From Anoplolepis gracilipes (taxonomy: Eukaryota; Arthropoda; Insecta; Hymenoptera; Formicidae), in assembly GCF_047496725.1 (NCBI RefSeq), contig NW_027328671.1, positions 456,001-520,000 on the forward strand: a stretch of 64,000 nt of DNA. Reading direction: 5' to 3'. The notes under the pieces are model-generated. The model was not told where the DNA came from, did not search any database, and saw only the letters and a list, made by a program, of their open reading frames with translations. Each line of letters begins with the position of its first letter. Position 1 is the stretch's first letter. Made by a program: the position numbers and the translations under genes. This document shows positions 1 to 13,040 of this stretch, one piece after another.

Positions 1-36
1 TATACTCTAGAAAAAATTTTCTGTCAATTATCGTAC

Positions 37-1206
37 CATATCCATATAAATTTCTCCGTCATCACGACTGTAATCCTCATGATTTCCGAAAAAATATATT
101 GTCCTTCGTGGACATTTCTTTGGCTGTCGCGTTTTTTCCACTCGAACCCTTTCAACTACAGGATGCGCGAGGTCATCACTTGGCAGAAATCCGATCTCGA
201 AATTATCGCTCTTCTCATCAGAATCATCATTCTCCTCAGAATCTGGACCTCCACGGGTAACTTTAACATCGACCTCACAGTGACCCACTGTTGAATTTTC
301 CATTATAGTGAACCTGTTGCGACGTTCTTGCATTTCGAACCCGATATTCAGCTGACTGACTATAACCTTAATCATGTCGAGTCTCCATCTGGGAATCGTT
401 CTGTACACCACTAAGTTCTCGATACCTCTCGGATTAAATCTGATTTCAAAGGGTTCCTCGCCCACGAATTTATATCTCGTAGGCACAAAGTCTCTCGCGT
501 TTGAACATCGATTGTTCTTCGGATCGGGACGTTTGATCTGGGAGTTCTGAAAGTGGCAGTTGAGAGTATCGTGTCCCTTGGGTCGGCATTTAAGTTCGGT
601 GGCAATTATAGAACAGAAATTATCGTTCTCGCGGACAATATTACTCAAGGACATATTTACGAGAACGTCATAAGTGCATTCTGGACCATACATCGTCCAT
701 TTTGACTGTTGATCATCGACGGCGACGTTTGCGGCTATGAAATGATAAAAGATAATTAGTGGAGATATAAGATCACAATTGATAAAAGACGATTGCAATT
801 ATTAGAGATGAGCTTTGATAAACATTATATTTATTATAGATTTAATAATATTAAATATTGCAAAAATTAGAAAGAGAAAAACTTAAGATTTTACAATTAA
901 GATGGTAATCTTTCAAATGTTTAAAAATAATTATATATATATATATGCAAAAAATAAAGGTTGATAATACAGATTAGTTAATAAAATAATGATATTGACA
1001 TAAACAAAATTAGCACAAAAAAAACGTTAAATTTTGCAAGATAAAAGTGTGTAAACAAAAGATAGAAATAAATGAGTTATGAATTTAAAATATTATTTTA
1101 TCTCCATTAAGCAAAGAATAGATATTAGTGATTCACAGTAGTTCATAGTGATTAACATAAATGTTAAGAACGTACCTAAAAAAAATGGTAGAATTGTCAC
1201 CAACAT
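37..1206 (-). CDS. Vitellogenin-like protein (Vg-like-C type), gene A, 5' exons; runs off left edge
   Basis: Vitellogenins are secreted large lipid-transfer proteins; social-insect Vg-like paralogues are diverged and the C type keeps little more than the N-terminal sheet. Exon 1 (1176-1206, 31 nt) encodes a hydrophobic start (MLVTILPFFLG) and ends at a GT donor. Exon 2 (37-734) opens after an AG acceptor in the same phase and encodes a W-x-x-x-G-P-E-x-x-Y-x-V segment, several cysteines, and an LDMIKVIVSQL stretch typical of the vitellogenin N-sheet, ending before a GTACGA donor. The exon sum (729 nt) is a whole number of codons. The next exon lies beyond base 1. It shares exon lengths and phases with gene B at 5169-6672, so the two are tandem duplicates. 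Family assignment is from recognised motifs, not a search; the donor at 36/37 is inferred by analogy with gene B. Confidence 0.72.
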
Positions 1207-1225
1207 AGTCAATACCTTTTCTTTG

Positions 1226-1262
1226 ACTGATGCTTCTGTCTGCCGTCCGTCTTCTCTTTATA
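1226..1262 (-). promoter_or_regulatory. Core promoter of Vg-like gene A (TATA box plus TCAGT initiator)
   Basis: On the minus strand TATAAAG starts at 1262 and an arthropod-type TCAGT initiator lies at 1230-1226, putting its A 34 bases downstream of the TATA start. That is close to the canonical spacing. The predicted start at 1228 would give a 5' UTR of about 22 nt before the ATG at 1206. Confidence 0.65.
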
Positions 1263-1798
1263 TGAGATGGATAACTTGATTTATAATCCGTCTCCTTGAA
1301 AATAATTGTCCTGTATCATTTCCGTCTAGATATTTCCGTCTACAGATTCTCTTACAGATATCTTCTGTATTAGTTGTGTGATTGCGTTGCCTTCATACTT
1401 AAGACTTTGACAATTCCATAATCATGATCATTTCACAAGTGTCAGCAAGGTTTAGACGTAATTGATAAATTTACTGTTCGTTGCATCTTCATTCGTGTAT
1501 GTTAAGTTTGTTAACGGATATTTTTTATATATATTTTTAAAAATTTAATAAAAATTTTTTATCAAAATAATATTATATTTTATCAACCTTATCATATATT
1601 TTAAGAAATATATCGACGATAATAGAGAGTTTGCACGATTTTGAAAAACAATTGCATTTTATAATTTATATATAGTTTTAAATGTAATTATATTTTTCGT
1701 ATTTTTTAATGCAAATTAAGCGAGAAAATCAATAATAAAAATTACATTATTTGAAATTGTCGAATACGATCCGGCAGCGACCGAGTCCTCCCGGACGC
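1263..1798. other. AT-rich intergenic stretch
   Basis: Lies upstream of Vg-like gene A. No open frame, structured repeat or recognisable element was seen apart from low-complexity A/T tracts. Confidence 0.5.
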
Positions 1799-2110
1799 GA
1801 TGTGACATTATAGTGCAATATCTGCATTCGGGGAGACGCTAATAGCGCTAAATAGTGTGAAATAGCGTCTCCTCAAACCTAACCAATATATACAGTGACA
1901 ACACTATTTTTATTTATTAAAATATCCAGTTATTGTAAAAATGGGCAAAAGTAACAAGTATAAAACCTGTTTTGTACCTCTATGTAAAAGTACAACAATT
2001 AAAACACCCAATAAATTGTTTTTCTTTGTACCTCGAGATCAAGAATGACCGAATATTGCAATACAGAATACAGAAAACAAACGTTTGAAACTATTGCACT
2101 GTGACGTCAC
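1799..2110 (+). repeat. Small inverted-repeat-bounded segment with THAP start exon
   Basis: A GTGACA..T.TAGTGCAATA motif near 1801-1822 reappears inverted as CTATTGCACTGTGACGTCAC near 2089-2108. Between them are a hairpin (GGAGACGCTA near 1835 with TAGCGTCTCC near 1866) and the THAP fragment at 1941-2048. The arrangement looks like a truncated DNA transposon or MITE carrying the 5' end of a THAP-type gene. No target duplication was found. Confidence 0.4.
1941..2048 (+). pseudogene. THAP zinc-finger N-terminal fragment
   Basis: A 35-codon frame starts with ATG and holds the first half of a THAP domain: C-x4-C (TCFVPLC) followed by a K-x-F-F-F-V-P motif. THAP domains are about 90-residue DNA-binding zinc fingers found in P-element transposases and domesticated proteins. 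A TGA ends the frame before the later Cys and His ligands, so this is a truncated remnant. The upstream CCTAACCAATA is also found upstream of the THAP fragment at 18258, suggesting a common source family. Confidence 0.5.
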
Positions 2111-5100
2111 GCACTCCAACTAATCAAAATCCTTTTCTCACAATTTAAATTATATTAAATTTTAACTTAATTTTTTAATACCTTTCCATTGATTAAAATT
2201 TAAAATTTTCTTATAAATAAATTTATAATAATATATATTTAAATTACATATATAAAAAAATGTATTTTTTTTTATGCAAACTCCCTATTGCACTTTTGCT
2301 TTTTTATATTAAGTCGAAACTTTTAGCTCAATCTTCTTGATAAGAAGATTATTTCTTTTTTAATATTGATATATTAATAATATTTTTTATATATGACTTA
2401 AAATTCATATTATTATATATACAGATATTACATGCTAGTTATGTCCGATGTCTACATCGACGAAAATATACAAAAAATATTAAGAATATTATTATTATTT
2501 CTTGGACACGTCAAAACGTTATGCAAAATAAAATAGTTAAATCATGTATATTTTTGAGAGATTAATAATTTACAATAGATAATTATAATAGAAAAAATGT
2601 CTGATCTGGTTATAAAATAACTAGCTGGCTATAAATTAATTTTTTTATATTTTTGTGTGAATGCCAATTATCAGTAGTAGCACTACTTACTTAGTTTAAG
2701 ATATATCAACTATAATTATTATCATCAAATGTACGCGTTATGAAATATGTCGATTGAAAATATCAATAAAAATTTTATGTCTCCACGAAAATATAATGAA
2801 GTAAAGAACGTATATCAAATATTATATAAAATTTGGGAAAAATGCAATACAAACGCACAAAATGTTTAATATTTCACTTTTTTTGAAAAGTTTTGCAGAA
2901 TTATTATTTATTGGGTAAATTTTTACATAAATTTTTGAATAATTTAGAAGATTTAGTTGCAAAGATATAGACAACAAGACATTTGAAAACAACTTCGACA
3001 TCAGATATTGATAAAATATGTAAATTACTGAAATTGATGTGAATGTGACTGTGAAGAACGTTAACAAAAAATTTGACTGTCTCTAAAGACACGATTTCCA
3101 ACATTTTGTATAAAAATTTTGATTAAATGGAAAATGTTCTCAGTTTGGCACTCTACTTCTAAAAATTTCTAAAAATTTTTTGAAAATTCCAATGAAAAGA
3201 ACTGACTATTTATTCAGAGCATTCTAGCAATTGAGCGGTTACGACAAAGGTGTTTGAAGCGATTCTGAAAGAGAGCCTCCAGAAATCAATTACATACAAC
3301 GCTGTATCGATGTCGGAAAAATAAATTTTTAATTAAATAAATTAAGTTTACCATTAGGATTGTTGTATAATTTTATACAGCTTTTATTTTGGTTATTTTA
3401 TAATCATATCTCGTATATCCTTATAATAATTTTTCCTGAAAAATGTCTATATACATGTATACATTGTAACAAAAAATAACTTTTTTTTTAATACAAGGAA
3501 CAAGACTAATTATTTCTAATAGTTTTTCGACACTAATTACGATTTTCTCTTTTTAATTGCTTTATCATGTCACAATTTTGAAAAATTTGCAGTTAAAATT
3601 ACAAAAAAGATTATTTTAAATGTGTATTTTGTCATATTACAGCTACGATGTGACAAGTTGGAGAAGTTTTATTGCAATTAAAATTAAATATGTTGTTAAA
3701 ACTTTTAAGCCTTAAAAGAAATGTGTCAACTATTAAGATATTCATAATGGAGTGTGAAGTCTATAGCGAAAAAGTTGCTAATTATATTGAATTATATTTA
3801 CCAAATAGTTTTTAATTATATTTATTCAAATTTAAGATTTGTTATAAAAATCTAATGTTAGAATGTAAAAATTCAAAATGTATTAAATTTGTGCAAAGCT
3901 TTTCAAATGAATTTTAATTTAGACATTCATATATTATTTCCGCTACTTTAAAATTGTCAATTTTAACATCGAATTTACATTTAGCTATCTAAAAACCTCT
4001 TAAGTTTGAATAAACATAATTGAAAATTATTTGATAGATATAAGTAATTTAACTCGCAATTTTTCTGTAATAAACACATTTAATTAAATACTTTGTTAAT
4101 AGTCAACAATTTCCGGTAAATGTTAATATTAATTTACATCTCACAGATTATTTTCCTTTTGACATATATTATATATGATGTAATTACAATGTGTATATGT
4201 GTGTTGAATTGCGTTAAAGAGTGAAAAAAACTAATAATTAAAAATAATTAAGTATAATAAATTAATGTTATAGGGAAGCGATTCTTTTATAAAAAATTAA
4301 TACACACGCACATTTCGTTCTGTTATAATAAATAAATATATATAGAAAAATATATTATTATATTTTATATTATATAATTATGTTTTGTATTATATCATAT
4401 TTATTAAAATATTAATTAACGCAAAATTTTTTTTGTCTTTACTATAATCTATATAAGATGTCAAGTGATACAAGTCCAAAAAACAAAAGTTTTGAGAAAT
4501 AAGGAACTTTTGCGTACGCTTTTACAATAAGGATATATAAATATAATAATATAAATTATTTAATTATGTAATCTGATTGACCTTAAAAATAGATAAATTC
4601 AGTATAGTTATGATGATTGATGATGGATCGTATTATCTGTGTGTACTTGAAATTTTCTAATAATTTAAAATCGAGTTTAAATGGACTTGAATTACTTACA
4701 TGTACTGTAATATTAATTTCTAAGAAAAAAATGTAAATGCAATTTATAAAAATATAAATACAATTTATAAGTATAATATATAACCTTTTATTTTTTTCAT
4801 AAAAAGTCAACCGCTTTTACAATATTATACAACTAACAAGACTTTGTTATCACTGTACACTCTTGCACATTAAAATATAGCACTTTCGTAACAACACTTT
4901 TTTTTCTTATTAATTAAAATTATAACAGTTTTACAGTTTGATTTAATTTATAATTATCGCGGATATCATTCACACACACAGGATAATTTTTGCAATTTAT
5001 TAAACACGAAACCGTATCGCTGCTATCTCGATACAGCTCTAATTTGCACGATAAATAGAGATAGATTAATCAAATTAAGATAAGTCACACTTTGCAACGG

Positions 5101-5168
5101 AAGAATTTCTCAATTTCTTGTTTCACACACGTCGTTCGTGCACGGATAACGCAACTGTTCTCAGTCTG
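2111..5168. other. Long AT-rich intergenic region between the Vg-like genes
   Basis: About 3 kb of very AT-rich DNA between the two Vg-like genes. Short open frames (for example near 2822-3104 and 4583-4810 on the minus strand) have no recognisable domains and are attributed to base composition. No transposon ends were recognised. Confidence 0.5.
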
Positions 5169-6672
5169 TTAATTATCGGTATGTATGTTATCTTCCTCGG
5201 ACGAATCGTTTATTAACCATCTGCCTATGAAGATACTAGCAGATTCAGCTTCCTTCACAGCTGGCGGTTCGCTCTCCGCGGGTTGGATCGACTCAAGCCT
5301 GAGTCGTACGTTCTCATAAAGAGTCGTCACCACCGCTTCGGTTATTTTGCTCGTCGTTATCACGTTCGATGTACCGGATATGAATTCTGTCGACGTTATG
5401 ATCATGTGTCCATCCGACAGGCTCTGTGACAAAAAAAGAGAGAACGTGATAATAATTATTAGAATCGATTACTGCACAGTTTTGCACACTATTACACATT
5501 TTTATGTATATTGTAATTGTGGGCAAAGAGGAAAATATAAAAAAATTGTAAAGATATGTAGCCGGCCCTTACTGCGTCAGACACAATGTCGCTCTCTTCT
5601 CGGAAGCTGTCGGCGCTGCCGAAGAAGTAAGGCACCTTATGCGCGCACATGTACAGATTCCTGATCTTTCGTATTTGTACGAGTTTGCCTTCCTTCAATC
5701 CAAAGACTGGCCTGAGTGCGTAACCTGGCCGTTTCGTGTACAATGAACGATCGAGAAACTTCTTGTCGATCTTAAAAGTCGTATAGCACTCGCCCTGAGT
5801 GAAGTTCTCCATCGCATCGAATGTCACGTCGTTGCCGACGCCGTCGAGGGTGGCGCCCACGCTCAACTGACCCACGATCATCCTGATCATGTCGAGCTCG
5901 CGCGGCTGAATGTTCTCGTTCACTACAAGATCGTCCAGTCCTCGGTTGTTGAACTTGATCTCAAATTGATCCTCGTTGATCTCATAGGCCGGCTGTCGGT
6001 TCACTTCTCCAGTTGGCGTCGCCAGTTCCAAAGGGTCCAGACTATCTACCACGAAGCTGTTCGCCTTCGAGTCCTCGAAATGACAGCTCAACGAGTGGCC
6101 ACTCTTCAACGGCTGGCAGATCAACTTCGATTCCAAATTCAGCCGTATACTACCGTAAACGCCCTCCTCCGGGATCGCGGTGCAGTTCACCTGAACCTGA
6201 AACGTGTACTTTGGTCCATGCGCCCACGTCTCATCGGCAGTGAGATGCGCGGCTGGGGGAAAAAGAAAAGAAGCATCATCGTATCATTGCCCGCGAGAAT
6301 AGCCGGTTTGAATAGCCGGCCGGTTAAGAGCTTGAATGGAGCTTGATTAGAGTGGCGAGTATGACGTCAATGACGGTTAAATGTCTCTATTAACTCTCGC
6401 AGCTTAAGGTTCTTTCACGGTTTCCGGTAAGTGCTCGCTACATTACGCGATCGTTCAATTTCGCGAACTCGACTTGCCGGTATCGATCCGGTATTGATCC
6501 TGGTACTTACGAAAGATAATGTCATTTGAAACAAATTAAGAATCGATCGCAAGAATCGCGAGAAGCGGCGAACGATTCCAATTGGAGTCGGTTCTGAGTC
6601 AGCTACACCACGAGCTGGCGACGACAATTCGAAATTCTCACCTAAGAAGAACGGTATTACTACCACGTTCAT
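5169..6672 (-). CDS. Vitellogenin-like protein (Vg-like-C type), gene B, three exons, complete short form
   Basis: Exon 1 (6642-6672, 31 nt) encodes MNVVVIPFFLG, a likely signal-peptide start. Exon 2 (5573-6252, 680 nt) follows a CCCCCAG acceptor and encodes a W-x-H-G-P-K-Y-T-F-Q-V start, conserved cysteines and an ELDMIRMIVGQLSVG stretch, ending at a GTAAGG donor. Exon 3 (5169-5423, 255 nt) follows a TTTGTCACAG acceptor and encodes a segment ending in L-R-L-E-S-I-Q-P, matching the N-sheet end of vitellogenins, then a stop. The 966 nt give 321 residues, against about 1,700 in conventional vitellogenin. The lipid cavity and vWF domain are therefore absent, as reported for hymenopteran Vg-like-C. 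An upstream in-frame ATG exists at 6687. A missing further exon cannot be excluded. Confidence 0.78.
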
Positions 6673-6710
6673 CGTGACACCGTGCAACGTTGATCCACTT
6701 TAATGGAGTT

Positions 6711-6734
6711 ACTGATGTACGGGCTGCTCTTATA
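6711..6734 (-). promoter_or_regulatory. Possible core promoter of Vg-like gene B
   Basis: On the minus strand TATAAGAG begins at 6734, about 62 bases before the ATG at 6672. A TCAGT motif lies at 6715-6711, but the spacing (21 bases) is shorter than the usual 28-33. The TATA box is plausible; the initiator is uncertain. Confidence 0.35.
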
Positions 6735-7441
6735 CGAGCGGCTAAACTGCACTACTGACCTCTTCTTACGACTAACGAGCTCCAATTTATTCGAAGCCGT
6801 TCTCCGTTTGTCACGGGAAAATAAAGCGTTTATTAAACAAAGACTAATATTTAAAAAAAAAAATTTTTTTAATTCGACAGAGAGAGAGAGAAAATAGAGT
6901 AGCGGATAAAAAATTAAGGAGGAATTGGCTAGGTCAGTTACAAGTTAATAAATCTAATGCATTTCGAGATTCATGAATTTGATATCGCGCAAAGCATTTT
7001 TAATTTTTTTAATATAAAATTAATAATTAATTTGTAAATTGAGGTAAAGAGTTGTCCTGTAATTATAATTTAATCACAAAATCATTAATATTTTTATAAC
7101 AAACTGTAATTTTTTTAGTGACTGTACCACAAAAATTTTATATTGTATGAAAATTCATAAAAACAAAAATTTTAATTTTACCAGACAAATTTTTACTTCA
7201 ACTCATAAATTAATAATTAATTATTATAAACTCAATTACTAACTAATGTATGTAAAATTTTTTGCTTATTATTAGAATGCATTCTATAATACATTTTAAA
7301 AGTTTATGAGTTTTCTCACGGAACACTTTGTATATCGTAGTTAATTTTGATGACATTGTTTAATTAGTACAAACGGTGCAAAAATATATACCTTGCGATA
7401 ATAACAGAATATCACAGTTTTAATTATAATGCATAATCTGT
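6735..7441. other. Intergenic, upstream of Vg-like gene B
   Basis: AT-rich sequence with no gene or element recognised. Open frames here are short and compositionally biased. Confidence 0.5.
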
Positions 7442-8103
7442 TTAACCCTTCGAGTCACAGCGGGTCACCCAGAGATCCAACTTTTTTTTCGTAGTTTTTT
7501 ATTGTTTTAACTACTTTTTTATTAACAAATACCGGATTTTTTGTTTCTACAGGGTCTCTAGAACATCAATAAGTGTAAAAAAAATACGATCATTAATTGT
7601 TAATTGCAAAAATACCATATATAAACAAACAGTCAAAATTAGTACTTTTTTACGAAAAAATGCATTTTCTACTAATCTATTATGACAATAAATACGGCAA
7701 TTTTTTTATAATCTTAGTACACTCTAAAGTATTTTTCAGAATTTTTTTAGAATTTTCCACCGTGTTTGTTTTGTTAAATCCTCTTTTTTTTGATAAAAAA
7801 TATATAAAAAACAATATTTTCTGTTCTAAATTGAAAGTAACAGTTGTATTCTTTTTTAAATTTTTTCTCTGAAAGTTTTTTTAGATCGCAGAATCTGAAT
7901 CTAAAGGAAAAAAAATTTAATTTCCAAAATTTAATACAGGGATCCAATATGGCGGAAGTAAAATTTTGTTTGCCATATTGGATCCGCCATTTTGAATTTT
8001 GAAAATCTAATAACGGATTTGTAATCAGCGACCCCAAAAACCCTTATATACCAAATTTTATAAAATACTGACAATTAGAAAAATTCGTGACTCAAAGGGT
8101 TAA
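7442..8103. mobile_element. piggyBac-type non-autonomous element (654 bp) with TTAA target sites
   Basis: The element runs 7446-8099 and is flanked on both sides by TTAA (7442-7445 and 8100-8103), the hallmark target of piggyBac transposases. Its ends are CCCTTCGAGTCAC and the inverse of CCCTTTGAGTCAC, a 13-bp terminal inverted repeat with one mismatch. The interior has no coding frame and includes repeated GGATCC-containing motifs. A related, longer and more decayed copy lies inverted at 11820-13040. Confidence 0.75.
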
Positions 8104-8210
8104 TCTGTGTTGTTTTGTGAAAAAGACTAATTTTAAGCTGAGATGATTATATAATAATTGCGAATCGTTATTTGTCATTTTTAAATAAAAGCAATATGTT
8201 ACTAATTTAA
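7955..8210. repeat. Segment duplicated in inverted orientation at 11705-11970
   Basis: The right end of the TTAA element plus about 105 bp of its outer flank (8104-8210) is repeated inverted near 11705-11970 with few mismatches, on both sides of the same TTAA junction. Because host flank is included, this is either an inverted segmental duplication or the flank is itself part of a larger repeat family. Confidence 0.6.
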
Positions 8211-8583
8211 GTCCCAAAGCTGCGTTTCAAGATCAGATTATTATAATCTAATAGATAAATCTTGCAAAATTAAATATAAAAAGATTATATATTTATTTGT
8301 AAAAATATATACTTTCTCTATTCTCTACAAATCCTATTGTTAATCTCTTTACACCCCCTTTTATACGTGCTAATGCCATCGAATATTAATGTAACTTATT
8401 AATACATATTACCTTTTCAATATGCATAAAATAGTCGTGTGCCAAACTATTTAAACTTTAACTTATCAGGATCAGCGTTACTGATGTTGTATAAGTTGGT
8501 ACGATCAATTTTTCTTTCTCATCCAATATTCCACCAAAAAAAATCTGGGCTCGTGTTTATAAAATATGTAGACGCTAATTCTA

Positions 8584-8631
<48 letters not shown>
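8584..8631. repeat. (TA)n microsatellite
   Basis: Uninterrupted alternating TA run of about 48 bp. A second shorter run lies near 8918-8943. Confidence 0.9.
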
Positions 8632-8632
<1 letters not shown>

Positions 8633-8912
8633 AATTAATTTTGCATGCGGTTTCGACAAGAGTTTTAAATATCACAAGATCACGTGAAGAAAAAAAGACG
8701 ACGTATTTGGATTTTCGCGCATTAGATTTTAATCTGCCCTCTACGAATTTTTGGCGACACCGCTAATAAACAATGATGAATCTTAATTGAATGGACCTAA
8801 CTAACCTAAGATAAGCAGTCGACGATCTCACCGCTGCCAGTGGATAACTCCGGTTTTAAATCCTGAAGTCCCGCTCTTATATTGCGCGTGGCATCAAGTG
8901 CGCAGCGTTGTT

Positions 8913-8947
<35 letters not shown>

Positions 8948-11704
8948 TATACCCATTTACTTCTAGTGATATGATTGACAGAGCAACGAAAAGAACGAAT
9001 GGAATAATAACATCCTGTTTTCAGCCGCTTCTTCTATTGTTCTATTGAGGTCAGTGTTCAGTACTACTATGTACTGAAGATTAAAATAAGCCAATATCAT
9101 TTGTGCTATACTGACAATACAAAAAAAAACAATATAATTGCATGTTATTTTAATGTAAAATAATAATAATATAATAAATTTTCTTATTGCTTTATTAGAA
9201 AAATTGTCAATAAAAGGGAAAAGAGGAATTGTTTTGTCAGAATCTTTTCTTTCCCTTTCCTCACTGTTTTAAAATAAAAGTATATTTAGACAAAGAAAGA
9301 TTGTATTAATTATAAAATATCAATATGTTTGATTGCAACTTTGAAGCTCATCGCATATTGATTTTGGTAAAACTTTAGAAAAACGGACCTAATTCCAATG
9401 ATATTGACCTTGACATTGATATATATCAAGGCCACTTTCTTCAATATTCTCCAAAAGGTTTTAAGTTGATCGTCGTTGATCATTAATCAACTTTCAGACA
9501 TTATGTAGTTTCATTACGTACAGTTTATAAAATGAATTCTTAGCAGATTTTTTATATATGTACGTATAATAAATCAAACGCGTAAGTGAGGGAGGGGCTC
9601 TTATCCCGAGAAAAAAACTAACCTAATCCAATCTATTTCCGAAGAGAATAAATTTTTATTTTTCTTTATCTCTATAAAGATAAGTTGTATTAAGTTATTT
9701 TTTCGGAGGGGGGCTGCAGAGGAAGAAACTCCGCCATTGGATTTATTATCTTAAGGATGTATAGGAGGCTTCTCAAAATGGTACAAAATTCATGAAAATT
9801 ATACAGATCGTTTCCATTTTGATACTAAAGCTACTGTTAAAATTTGGCTTTAATCCACTAACTCGTTTAAAAGTTATTGCAATTAAAATTTCGCTATTTT
9901 TACATATTTTAAAAGATTTGTTACCGTAATCGATTGTATTATCGTTAAAAATATCGAAAAAATGGTACCATGTATTTCAAATGCTTTACATGTATAATTG
10001 AAACTTCAAAGAACACTTTTGCAAAACTACATTAAGTTTCACTAAATCATTTAGAAGAAAATAATAATTTAAGTGATTAAAATTATTTAAATTTATTGAA
10101 ATTCTGGCCATTCCTCTGATTTCTCTGATGTTGATTGCAGAAGTGCGGCAACGATGGAAACAGCTGAAACTCTATATAGATATATGTATATCACAAAATT
10201 TATATGCATAGTGTTAAAAAAATTAGACCAACAAATTTTAAAGAGAAAAATAAGATTTCAAACTTTAGATATACATATATATCATATCATGTAGTATTAA
10301 AATTAAACGTTGTACAGAAAGTTAATATTAACAAAAAAATATTTACTTTTAAGTATTTTGAAATATTTTTATTATAAATATATATATACAAAATATGTAT
10401 TATATTAATTTTTCCAATTTATTACTGTTTATTATTATTTATTTATTTATTATTATTAATTAGTTAATTCGTTGAGCAATTCTTTTTTCATAAATTTTTT
10501 TAGACACTATTTTTACTTTCCAACGATACGTTATTTTTGACATAATGATGCGTGCAAAATTTTTAGCTATAGATAGCCTCTAATTATGTACAGCGTGAAT
10601 TGGCACCTTCTTTGACATGTGAGATTGACAGTTTGACAGCGCGCAAAACTGCCAACTTATGAAAAGCGACAGTGTTGTCATGTTTAATACTTTTCAAAGA
10701 GCACTCAATTATCAAAATAATAACATTTTATAGTCATAATTGTTATAAATACAATGTATACTTCCATTTTTATCAATATTTAAACATAATTCATTACTTT
10801 ACAACAATCATTAACTTTATTTCTGATTTCAAAGATTTATTTTGTCCAGTTGAATTCAGGGAATATTCACTCTCAAAAATTTTATTTCATAAATAACAAT
10901 ATCAACAAATACAAAAAAAAGTCAAAATGAAAAAATTATACTTCTAAATTAAAACTTAGAGCTGTCATTATCCTTTCGGTTACTTATGACTTTATTTAAG
11001 ACTTGCAAAATGCAAATATTTGTTATTTCCGAATTTCGGGTACTTTTGTCTCCGATTGTATCTCCCATACATCCTTAATAGATTAGTTTATTTATGTATA
11101 CGTATATGTTGTATAATGTTAATCAAACGTGTGAATGGCGAGCGGCAGAGTCTTCCCCTTTGCACCACTTTCCTAAAAAAAATAAATAATCTAACATAAT
11201 CCATTTTGTAAAGATGAAAAAAATTAAAAGTCACCCTTCTTCGAAATAAGTTGGATTAAGTTAGTTTTTTTAAGACAATCTTTTCCTTGCCTAGACTTTC
11301 AGTTTACTACACATAAAATAAATGAATCTGTTAAATACGCTTTATTAAATATACATAGTATCAAAAAAATTACGTTATTTAAAATACTTTTTTGTTTATA
11401 ACTTTTTAATAAATAACGAGTGCCGCCTAAAACTGGAGGATATTCAGGACAGTCTTGACAACATATGTCAAGGTCAAGATCATTGAGGCGGCGTCCATTT
11501 ACTGAAGTTTTACTTTGATTTTATGTCGGCCATCGTAGGAATATCGTATACATACAACATTAAGTTTTGAAGCATTAACAAATTATGAATATATAAAACA
11601 AGATATAAAAGATATAAAACTGTTTGAGTTGCTGATTATCAATTTAAAAAATTTATGCTAATATTCAGTTTGTTATTTATAAAAATAGCTCCAAATCCCA
11701 ACAT
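8632..11704. other. Intergenic region with no gene recognised
   Basis: AT-rich intergenic DNA. Two stretches, near 9575-9730 and 11090-11290, share phrases (ATCAAACG..., CTAACCTAATCCA-like, followed by A/T-rich tracts), suggesting two decayed copies of one repeat. The frame at 10672-10896 has no recognisable domain. Confidence 0.45.
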
Positions 11705-11819
11705 GCATTCTCGGATTAGTAACATATTGTTTTTATTTAAAAATGACAAATAACGATTCGCAATTATTATATAATTATCTCAGCTTAAAATTAGTCTTTT
11801 TCACAAAACTGAACACAGA

Positions 11820-13040
11820 TTAACCCTTTGAGTCACGAATTTTTCTAATTGTCAGTATTTTATAAAATTTGGTATGTAAGGGTTTTTGGGGTCTCTGATT
11901 ACGAATCCGTTGTCAGATTTTCAAAATTCAAGATGGCGGATCCAATATGGCAGACAAAATATCCAGTGAGTATTATATAAGGTATCCCAGTAATTTTTAC
12001 ATCTCAATACCTTCATTATTTTTATGAAAAAATGGTTAGAGAACAAGTTCAAAAAGAGAGATACAAACGAGATGAATTTGGAGAAAAAAATCAAAATCAT
12101 TGATTTTTTTAACCCTTTCAGTCATATTTTTCTTTGCACCAAAAATTTTTGCAAATTTATTTTCTAGAAATTTTTTTGATCGCTGAAACCGAATCTGAGG
12201 TCAAAATTATCGATTTAAAAACATTTTTTAAAACCATTTTTTATGTATTCGGGGCTGCCACATTGGTTTCGTACCTTGAATTTTGAAAATTATAATTTTT
12301 TTTATTTCAGATTCACATTCAGTGACCGAGAAAATCCTTAGAAGGCGAATTAAAAAAAATTAAACTATTTTTGGATATTCCCGTGTACCATATTGGCTTT
12401 GTCATTTTAAATTTTGAAAATTATACATTTTTTACTTTAGATTCCAAGTAAAAAAATTTCAGCGATCTAAATAATCCCCAGAAAATGAGATTCAAAACAA
12501 TAAGCACTTAAAGGAATTTTCGAAATTTTACTTCCACAATATTTGATCTACTATATTTAATTTTCGAAATTTGAAAATTTTTTATATTTGGATTCTGCGA
12601 CGCAAAAAAATCCTCAAGAAAAAAGTTTTAAGAAATTACAATTGTTAGTTTGGATTTGGAATAAAAAATATTGTATTTTATATTTTTTATAAAAAAGGAC
12701 AGACTTAATAACAAAAACAACACAGCAGAAAACTCTGAAAATATTCTGAAAAATACTTTACAGTATACTAAAATCGTTAAAAAATTGGCTTATTGATTTT
12801 TATAATAGATTAGTAGAAAATGCATTTCTCCGTGAAAAAGTACTAAATTTAATTATTTGTTTATATAATGTATTTTTGCAATTAACAATTAATAAATGTT
12901 TATATTTTTTATCGATGTTCTAAGGACCTTATAGAAACAAAAAGCTTGCTATTTGTTATTAAAAAAGTAGTTGAGAAAATGAAAAATTGTAAAAAGGTGT
13001 TGCTGAGCGACCCATCATGACACAAAAAGAAATTTTTTGA
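11820..13040. mobile_element. Decayed piggyBac-type element, inverted relative to the copy at 7442-8103
   Basis: Starts with TTAA at 11820-11823 followed by CCCTTTGAGTCACG. A second TTAA plus CCCTTTCAGTCA occurs inside near 12109-12125, which suggests a nested or fused copy. The right end, near 13000-13040, only loosely resembles the expected terminus (GAGCGACCCATCATGAC) and lacks a clear TTAA. The interior contains several related 80-100 bp blocks ending with GATCGCTGA-like or AGTGACCGA-like phrases. No coding capacity. Confidence 0.5.

Noticed and set aside
8439..8687. 82-codon frame with Tyr-Ile repeat
   Set aside because: Runs through the (TA)n microsatellite; no ATG-proximal coding features or domain.
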